Positions 56,960-64,000 of a DNA stretch of 64,000 bases are shown here, piece after piece (the first letter of the stretch is position 1; every line of letters begins with the position of its first letter). Below the pieces are notes generated by a model. The model was not told the origin of the DNA. It did no database searches and saw only the letters and a program-made list of their open reading frames with translations. Source of the stretch: Bugulina stolonifera (Eukaryota; Bryozoa; Gymnolaemata; Cheilostomatida; Bugulidae). The translations under genes were made by a program, and so were the position numbers. The stretch covers positions 1,221,501 to 1,285,500 of the forward strand of contig OW285192.1 of NCBI GenBank assembly GCA_935421135.1, read 5' to 3'.

Positions 56960-57440
56960 ACCCGGCCCTTTCCGCGTCGTATTAGCCCTAGATCCAAAAA
57001 CTCCCCGGGCGGACGACCACCCCACCCGTCCTCTCGCCCCTCCTCTCCCCTAAACCTCACTCTATGTGCAAAGCCCTAGAACCTACTCCCCCCGATCGCG
57101 GGTGGGGTTTCAAAAACCTCATCGGCTGTTCCGCGGAACCCAGTCTAAAGAGCAAACCCCTCGCCCCATCCCACGGCTCGGGCGAGGGGGCGCGCGCGTA
57201 CGCGCGCGCCCCCCCGCCCCGCGAACCCTACCCGTCCTCCCTCCACCCGTCCCCGCCCCTCCCCACCCCTCCCCACCCCAAACCCCTCCGCCTCGCCCTC
57301 CGCCTCGCGGCGGTTCTCGTTCGCGAGTCCAGCCGTGGTCCCACGCCGCCCTCCCCCCGCCCATCCCCCGCCCCTCCCCCGCCCTCCCGCCCCAACGACC
57401 CGTCGCGACCCTCGCGGGCGGACCGTCGGCTGGAGTAGGG
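56960..57440. other. GC-rich, C/G-run block
   Basis: About 480 bp of very GC-rich sequence with many CCCC/CCCTCC runs and CpGs, in contrast to AT-rich flanks. Overlapping frames on both strands are composition artefacts. It may be a regulatory island, a G-quadruplex-prone tract or the terminal region of the element to its right. Confidence 0.6.
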
Positions 57441-57449
57441 TGAAGCGAA

Positions 57450-57886
57450 GGAAAATACGGGTTAGAGTAATGGTGTGTGATGTATTCTAGAATAGATGAT
57501 ATACGACTATGAAAATATGAGTCAGGGTAATGATACACGAGTTTGTTTTAATTTTCAATGCGTTTGAGAGTAATAATATAAAATCAATCGATAAAAAACT
57601 TGATATGTGACTACGAAAAATATGAGTAAGGGTAATGATACGCGAGTTTGTTTTAATTTTCAATTCGTTTGAGAGTAATAATATAAAATCAAGCGATAAA
57701 AAACTTGATATACGACTATGAAAAATATGAGTAAGGGTAATGATACACGAGTTTGTTTTAATTTTCAATACGTTTGAGAGTAATAATATAAAATCAATCG
57801 ATAAAAACCGATATACGACTATGAAAAATATGAGTAAGGCTAACGATACACGAGTTTGAGAGTAATAATATAAAATCAATTGATAA
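57450..57886. repeat. 105-bp tandem repeat, ~4 copies
   Basis: Unit includes AATATGAGTAAGGGTAATGA, GAGTTTGTTTTAATTTTCAA and GAGAGTAATAATATAAAATC. Being 35 codons long it keeps a minus-strand frame open; I do not call it a gene. Confidence 0.88.
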
Positions 57887-57924
57887 GTAGACACGAATGA
57901 GTGTGAATGACAAAAGTTTTTGCC

Positions 57925-58654
57925 TCAAAACTGTGCAGTGGCGGGGAGGAGACGCTCGCCGAGGATGGAGTCTAGAATGGCACAATCGTAGAATGTTCTC
58001 CCGCTCTTGGAAGTCTTCTGTCCCTTGTACACCATCACGGAGGGGAGGAGCTCTTTCATCGAAACTGCCAGACGTCCCGGAAGGAAGACTTCTCCCTTTT
58101 TTTCTTCGTTTCCAATCCGGCACTCGTAGGTGGCAATGGAGTTGCTCGCATTATCACCATCACCGCATCTTGGGACGTATGTGGGTCGGAGCGCGGTCAC
58201 CACCAGCACAGAACCAACGGGGAATGAAGATAGCGTTTGCACTCGAAAAAAATCTTCCAACTGGACCAAGGTCTTCTTTCTCAAGTCACCGGCCAGCTTT
58301 TTCATGGCTGCTCCTGGCAGGGAGCACACGCTCTCGATACGGTTGAATGTGTTTTGTCCTTTAGCGGTCTCCTGCTGTCCCAAGTACACCATGATCCTAG
58401 GTGGAAGGGTAAGGTCCTTTAGCTCCTCTTCTTTGACATCCGCTAGCTTGGGCATGGCGTGACGAATGTTGGTGTGAAAGCTGATGCAATGTCTCATCCC
58501 CTTGTCATCCACATAGCTTGCCCTGGCTAAGAATGCTTTTCCGAATGCCGTTTCAACCACCGAACCTCCACTCACTTCTAGCACAGTTCCTGGCTCTAGC
58601 TCCGACAGCTTCACCGTCGTCTGCAGAGAGCTCCTCTTCTCCGCTCCCATGCTC
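57925..58654 (-). CDS. Candidate ssDNA-binding protein, exon 2 (possible tandem OB folds)
   Basis: 242 codons to a stop at 57925. Two related ~95-residue halves share a pattern: G-[ST]-V-L-x-V start, a strand-rich middle, then V-Y-x-G-Q-x-T-x-K-x-G-x-T-F (MVYLGQQETAKGQNTFNRI and MVYKGQKTSKSGRTFYDC). The FLPGRL segment before the second motif resembles the small OB-fold DNA-binding proteins found with selfish replicons in animal genomes. Assignment is by pattern only. It joins exon 1 through a split ATG codon across a 97-bp intron (donor gtaagtag, acceptor cattattgtag). It diverges from the DNA polymerase gene, suggesting a replication partner. Confidence 0.7.
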
Positions 58655-58751
58655 CTACAATAATGAAAGTGGTGTATATAGATCCGACAAAGTGGTTAAA
58701 CGGGAGAAAGATAGTACGGTAATTTATAGATATACGAATAGGGCTACTTAC

Positions 58752-59242
58752 ATTAGGGTTGCCGCCACTGCACGAGCTTTCTCCAGGCTTAGTCCCCCGC
58801 TCTTTTTCTTCCCCTTGCAAGGGGACTTGGTAGCTTTTTTTCCCTTCGTCGTCTCACCACCATCCATTTCTTCCGTAGCCGTATCGGCTCCGTGGCCATC
58901 ATCATCATCATCATCTGATATTACAATCGCCTGGGGTTTCTTTTTTTTCTTAGCACAGATTTCATCTCCTTTTGGGTTCTTCCTCTTCTTGGTTGTTGTG
59001 GTCTCGCCCCTATCCGAGGCCCGCTCCGGGGAGGACGGAGAGTCCGCCATGTTAGAAAGATCCTTTCGGGCAAGACTCCCCACTCCTATTATTTTCCCCT
59101 TCTTCCGTGCCTCTTTTAACGCATCCACCTCTTCTTTCCTCTTCTGACTGCACTCTTCTTCTTCAATAATTCCATCCATTTGTGAGTCCGTTAAGCCCGC
59201 AAATAACTCTTCTTGGTTCTGGACTATGTTGTCAGTATCCAT
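58752..59242 (-). CDS. Same gene, exon 1: nuclear-type charged N-terminus
   Basis: 163 codons plus two bases from the ATG at 59242, chosen because it lies about 60 bp from a TATA/initiator pair. Starts acidic (NQEELFAGLTDSQMDGIIEE), then basic nuclear-localisation-like clusters (KKRKNPKG, CAKKKKKPQ), an acidic run (SDDDDDDG) and another Lys-rich cluster (KGKKATKSPCKGKKK). The mature protein would be about 406 residues. Confidence 0.75.
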
Positions 59243-59299
59243 TGATAATGTACTATTGTAGTAGTGTTCCTGTACAGTAGTGATGTGCTGAACTTTGAA

Positions 59300-59331
59300 T
59301 GCTGAGACTGTGATCCCACTCTCCCTTTATA
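59300..59331 (-). promoter_or_regulatory. Core promoter of the minus-strand gene
   Basis: On the minus strand GTATAAAGGG (TATA box, 59325-59331) is followed after about 20 bp by ATCACAGTCTCAG, an initiator-like sequence; the ATG is about 60 bp further. Confidence 0.6.
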
Positions 59332-59389
59332 CATCTGCTCATTTCTTGACTCCTCCCTTTTTATTATCCAATCCCAATGTGTCCCGATG

Positions 59390-60150
59390 CACCCCGATGT
59401 GAATCCGAAGCCTCCCGATGCATCCCGATGTGAATCCGAAGCCTCCCGATGCATCCCGATGTGAATCCGAAGCTTCCCGATGCATCCCGATGTGATTCCG
59501 AAGCTTCCCGATGCATCCCGATGTGAATCCGAAGCTTCTCGATGCATCCCGATGTGATTCCGAAGCTTCCCGATGCATCCCGATGTGAATCCGAAGCTTC
59601 CCGATGCATCCCGATGTGATTCCGAAGCTTCCCGATGCATCCCGATGTGATTCCGAAGCTTCCCGATGCATCCCGATGTGATTCCGAAGCTTCCCGATGC
59701 ATCCCGATGTGAATCCGAAGCTTCCCGATGCATCCCGATGTGATTCCGAAGCTTCCCGATGCATCCCGATGTGATTCCGAAGCTTCCCGATGCATCTCGA
59801 TGTGTCCCGATGTGTCAATTCACATCGGGGTGCATCGGGATGCATCGGGAGGCTTCGGAATCACATCGGGATGCATCGGGATGCATCGGGAAGCTTCGGA
59901 TTCACATCGGGATGCATCGGGAAGCTTCGGAATCACATCGGGATGCATCGGGAAGCTTCGGATTCACATCGGGATGCATCGGGAAGCTTCGGAATCACAT
60001 CGGGATGCATCGGGAGGCTTCGGAATCACATCGGGATGCATCGGGAAGCTTCGGATTCACATCGGGATGCATCGGGAAGCTTCGGAATCACATCGGGATG
60101 CATCGGGAAGCTTCGGAATCACATCGGGAGGGTTCGGATTCACATCGGGG
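59390..60150. repeat. Two inward-facing 31-bp arrays (inverted structure, centre 59817)
   Basis: Left arm: about 13 units reading CCCGATGCATCCCGATGTGA then TTCCGAAGCTT. Right arm: about 10 units in the opposite orientation. A 6-nt spacer (TCAATT) lies between CCCGATGTG and CACATCGGG. Each unit has two 8-bp palindromes (GATGCATC, GAAGCTTC). The order of A/T variant units is not mirrored between arms, so they expanded or were homogenised separately. All reading frames across it are artefacts of the 31-bp period. Confidence 0.95.
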
Positions 60151-60201
60151 TGGTATTGCCAAGGGTGGGGAAATGGTTAGACTCCGCCCACTGAATACTA
60201 C

Positions 60202-60226
60202 TATTTAAGGTATGAGTTTCTCACTC
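60202..60226 (+). promoter_or_regulatory. Core promoter of the DNA polymerase gene
   Basis: TATTTAAG (60202-60209), then an initiator-like TCTCACTCT about 20 bp on. Mirrors the promoter on the other side of the inverted arrays. Confidence 0.55.
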
Positions 60227-60261
60227 TAGCAGTATGAACAATCAGCCTCTAGTCAACAGAG

Positions 60262-60609
60262 TGAGAGTAAACAGAGACAGCTACCTACTAGTCAGCACCT
60301 GATCAGAGATGTCAACAAGTACAACATAAGGTTAGTGCTAAATAGGGTAATCGGCAGCAATTGTGAAGTGTCTATTGTATATAACGCTATTGAGCCAAAA
60401 ACAAAAAAAATTAACTTACACCCTACTACTATATATTTTTTATAGGGAGACTAAACAGAGACACTTACCTACTAGTCAGCACCTGATCAGAGATGTCAAC
60501 AAGTAAAAAAGGTTAGTGCTAAATGAGGTAGTTGGTAACAATTGTGGATTGCTAATAGTAGTATGAGGTAAAAGAATAACTTACACCCTACTATTTTGTA
60601 TTTTTATAG
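60262..60609 (+). repeat. Tandemly duplicated 5' exon-intron unit
   Basis: The block from GTAAACAGAGACA through CACCTGATCAGAGATGTCAA, a gttagtgct donor, and an intron ending TTTTTATAG occurs twice (from 60262 and from 60452). In copy 1 the ATGTCAACAAG frame closes at TAA just before the donor; in copy 2 it stays open and supplies the polymerase start. Confidence 0.75.
60493..60511 (+). CDS. DNA polymerase gene, first coding exon
   Basis: ATG at 60493 gives MSTSKK and leaves phase 1 at G|gttagt. The next exon begins with two bases that complete Gly and continue open. The 98-bp intron has the same borders as the duplicated upstream copy. Confidence 0.65.
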
Positions 60610-63600
60610 GGGGGGAGAGCTCTCGTCAGGCCGAGCACACTTGTCAACTATGCGGTCTGGTTCTCAAAACAGCGTTTTCTCTAGACAGGCACACGAAGAG
60701 AATGCATGCACAGGCTCACCCACACAAGTGCCCGGTTTGTGGCGGATGTTTTGATGGGAGGAGAAAGCTAGGTCATCACATGAGACGATTTCATAGCGAG
60801 GCCAAGGCGGAAAAAGATGAGGGGGATGCAGAGAAGTTTGATGATGTTTTCTGGTCCAAACCTCCAACAGCTGAAGAGGGGGATGAGATGGGGGTGCTAC
60901 TAGCCCGCTATTGGAGCTCGATCAGGTCCACAATACACTCTCGTCCTGTAGAAGACATTCTCAACGTTCGAGTGTGGAGAGGGGAATGTGAAGATGAAGG
61001 AGATGAAGAGGTGTGGACTAAATTGAGAGCGATGTGGAAGAGAGTACCTTGTACTGTGAAGATTAACTGTAGCGCTGGAGTCATCCTCGAGCATAAGACC
61101 AGTGGAGAGTTGCGCTACTTTCACTCATCAAGCAACAATGCCGCGTTCTTCCCCAAGCCAAGACTGATCAGAGCAGAGAATGAGATGAGAGAGTTTTGCG
61201 AATCTGTGCAGGAGCTCGACTTGAGAGAGAGGTCAGCACAAAGGAGACCGAACACCGCTTGGGTTTTACGTCACATTGCAAATTTGACATTCTACATCTA
61301 TAAACTCCTAGAGATTGGCAAGGTGGGTGGTGTAGTGAGCAAACTCCCAGACTACATACTTAACAACCGACATGTGATAGCGCTAGATGTAGACTTTTGG
61401 TCCAGAGGAGGTGCCCGTCCCTACCCAGACAAATTGTGTTTCTTTAGATGTTTGGCCATGATGTATGACTGTAACTGCGACCCAAAGAAGGGATGTTGCT
61501 GCCATCGCCCCTCTCAGACCACAACACATCGCTTGTTTAAACAATACATGAGACAATCTAGATCTTCTTCCCCACCCTCATCAACTTTGTCAGACTTTCC
61601 CGGGGTGGGCGCGAGTGATCTGCTGGCCTTGGAAGATCATTTTGACATATCTATAATAGTCTTCTGCCTAACTGATGAGGGGGTAGCTCCGATAGTTTGG
61701 TCATCTGGGGCACGAAACAAAGCCCGTAAACTCTTTGTCAACATGTACGAAAACCACTTCAGCTGGATAAAGAATGTTGATTTGTTTGCCAGATGTTTCA
61801 CCTGCAAGTTGTGCGATGGCGCTTTCACACGTTTGTCCAGCCTACGGCGACATAAGTGCTCGCCAGAGGAAGCATCGGTGTTTGTTTTCCCTGGTGGAAC
61901 GTTTGGACCTCCGCCAACCATATTCACAAAACTCAAGCGAGTGGCGGGAATAGAGGTGGTGAACCCCGACCTCTTATACTACCCCTACTATATCACCTAT
62001 GATATTGAATGCTTCATGCCAAAAGACAACCTACAAACTAACACCTCCACAATGACTTTTAGTGCAAGACACGAGTTACTGAGCATATCTGTATGTTCTA
62101 ACGTCCCGGGGTTTGAGCAGGCCAAGTGCTTTGTGAGGAGTGTCGACAGCAAGGATGGAACGAAGTGCATTCGTCAATTCGTCCACTACATAGCAAAGAT
62201 TGCTGACGTGGCAGGAGATTTGTTCGGAGAAAGATTCCGGGATGTACGCAAGCGACTCTCTACTTTCCTTGCGGATCGGGCGGATAGAGAAGAAGCCTTT
62301 GCTGACGAAAAGTTCTCTAACGTCTCGACTTACAGGGTGAAGTCCGGTCTCTCCGGATTAGAAAGAGAGTTAGAACAGCACATCTCCAGCGTTCCGGTGG
62401 TTGGTTTCAACTCACAAAAGTATGACCTAAATATACTAAAGGGACCTTTGCTTCGCTCTCTACAAGAGGAGGAGGGAGAAGATTTTGTCTTCATCGTTAA
62501 GCGTGTTAACAGTATGTCCTGCGTGGAGAGTAGACGTTTTAGGTTCCTTGACATATGCAACTTTATCGCACCGGGATTCAACTACTCCAAATACTTGAAG
62601 GCATTTGGCGTGTCAGAGAGTAAGGGATTCTTTCCTTACGACTGGGTAGATTCCCTGAGAAGGTTGGATTATTATGGACTCCCTCCCCGAGAGAGTTTTT
62701 TCAACTCGCTGACTCAGCAAGAATTGAGCGAGCAAGATTATCACCACTGTCAGGTCGTGTGGGAAAGAGAGAACATGGAAACGTTCAGGGATTTTCTCAT
62801 CTGGTACAACAACCTCGATGTGGCCCCATTCATCGAGGCCATTGCACGTCAGAGCTCTATCTATCGACAAAAGGGTATTGACATGTTGAAATCCGCAATC
62901 TCGCTTCCAGGCTTGGCTATCAGATGGTTGTTTATGGAGGTGGAGGCCCGACCTTATGGCTACTCTCCTCCACAAGCCGCCCTTCCGCTGCATAGGTTAA
63001 TGTCTCTCCGAGACGAACTTTGCAACTCGCAACCCATATGTCTGTTCGATGAGGAGAGCAAAAGTCTGTACCATACTCTTCGCGATAACCTCGTGGGAGG
63101 GCCAAGCATTATCTTTCACAGACATCATGAAGTTGGAGTGACCTCTATTCGAGAGAAGATGTATGGCACATCCGCAAAACCCTGTAGGTCCATTCTGGGA
63201 GTTGATGCCAACGCCCTCTACCTATACTGTATGATGGGGAATATGCCTACGGGTTATCCCAGGCGGAGGCTAGAGAGCCGAGGCTTTGCTCTAGAACCTA
63301 TTAAAAAGTTCAGCAAAGTGACGCATGGTTGGTTAGAGTTCCAATCGTGGAAGAGAGGAGAGGTCATCCTTCACCAACAGAATGGAGGAGAAATGAGGAT
63401 AGGCTGTCACAACCTACCAGTGGATGGTTATAGCGAACAGAGTCGGACGGTGTACCAATTCCACGGTTGCTACTGGCATGGGCACGAGTGCGAGCTAGGA
63501 GGGAACGGAAAAGGTGTCAGAAACATGACGAATGAAGAGCTCCAGGTGGACACTGCAAGGAAAGAAGATTACATCAAGGCTCTAGGCTATAAGCTCATCA

Positions 63601-64000
63601 CCACTCGGCAGTGTGAGTGGGAAGCGCGAGTTCGTTCGGATGTAGAAGTTAGGACATTTCTCGCCATCTTCTTTTCTTCTCTCTATCCGGAGAGGGGTTA
63701 CGTCAACCTCGATAAGATAATCAATAACATTCGTAGTGGAGAGTACTATGGTTTAGTGGAGTGTGACATTTCCGTACCCGAAGAGCTAAAAGCGAAGTTC
63801 TCTGAGATGGCACCTATTTTCAAGAATATAAACGTGGGAAGAGAACACCTTAGCGAACACATGCGCGCTTTTGCCGAACAGAACGGATTCTTGAAGAGAC
63901 CTCAGCGAATGCTCGTGGGGAGTCTTTTTGGCGAGCGAATCACACTACTCTCCGATCTGGCTAGATGGTATCTAGATCAAGGTTTGATAATTACCAGGAT
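60610..64000 (+). CDS. Family-B DNA polymerase (viral/Polinton-type), runs off the window
   Basis: At least 1,136 residues in view, uninterrupted. Order: two C2H2 zinc fingers (~18-75: HTCQLCG, HKCPVCG); an OTU-like segment KLCFFRCLAMM (281-291); a third zinc finger (405-425: FTCKLCDGAF) after MYENHFSWI. Then the exonuclease domain: Exo I YDIECF (D471, E473), Exo II GFNSQKYD (N607, D612), Exo III YNNLD (Y739, D743). Then polymerase motif A as GVDANALYLY (D872), a conserved MPTGYPRRR, and FHGCYWHGH (958-965), an endonuclease-like insert typical of this group. Motifs B and C would be past the right edge. The family replicates linear, often protein-primed selfish DNAs. No lesion seen. Confidence 0.92.

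Noticed and set aside
56960..57440. Ribosomal RNA gene for the GC-rich block
   Set aside because: No recognisable conserved rRNA segment; low-complexity C-runs dominate.
57064..57538. Pro/Arg- and Gly/Arg-rich 120-140-codon proteins
   Set aside because: All strands and frames are open because the block is GC-rich; no start context, domain or splice support.
57487..57894. 135-codon frame with 35-residue repeats
   Set aside because: Follows the 105-bp tandem array; hydrophobic repetitive peptide with no promoter or domain.
46427..60150. CRISPR-like interpretation of the regular arrays
   Set aside because: Units are directly adjoining without unique spacers, and the sequence is animal.
59224..60208. 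Several 130-170-codon frames with HREASDSHRDASG-type repeats
   Set aside because: They follow a 31-bp repeat in all three phases and both strands, so they reflect the repeat, not selection.

Overview
This is animal (metazoan) genomic DNA, AT-rich, with GT-AG introns and many transposon relics and minisatellites. The lineage cannot be fixed from the window. Frequent TACATGTA and a dispersed GAGTTRTCYYC-like motif suggest an invertebrate such as a lophotrochozoan, but this is weak evidence.

Left part (1-18 kb). On the minus strand lie the signal-peptide exon of a secreted or membrane protein (630-852) and the 3' half of an unnamed single-pass membrane protein (exons between 15.5 and 3.5 kb). 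The tail of that second protein contains about 32 copies of a nonapeptide. Its last intron holds an LTR retrotransposon with an open gag-protease frame and no reverse transcriptase. A hAT-like element with an exact 8-bp target-site duplication sits inside a minisatellite at 2.0-2.8 kb and carries a tRNA-like segment.

Central part (18.3-55.9 kb). One large minus-strand gene fills this interval. I traced 36 exons with matching splice phases; only one junction is unresolved. The order is calponin-homology (CH) domain, SWK-RRKS motif region, PDZ domain, charged coiled coil, and C-terminal LIM domain. This is the architecture of LMO7/LIMCH1, an actin-linked junction scaffold. The exons before the CH core and the 3' terminal exon were not identified. 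Nearly every intron holds its own tandem array, and several arrays are copies of the adjacent splice junction.

Right part (56.3-64 kb). A 297-bp near-perfect palindrome and a GC-rich block precede an apparently separate genetic module. A spliced minus-strand gene encodes a nuclear-type, possibly OB-fold DNA-binding protein. A divergent plus-strand gene encodes a large family-B DNA polymerase with N-terminal zinc fingers and an OTU-like segment, and it runs off the window. Between their TATA-like promoters lie two inward-facing arrays of a 31-bp unit forming a 0.76-kb inverted structure. The layout (replicative polymerase, candidate ssDNA-binding partner, iteron-like repeats) suggests a self-replicating Polinton/adintovirus-like or related element. 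It is the most interesting system here.
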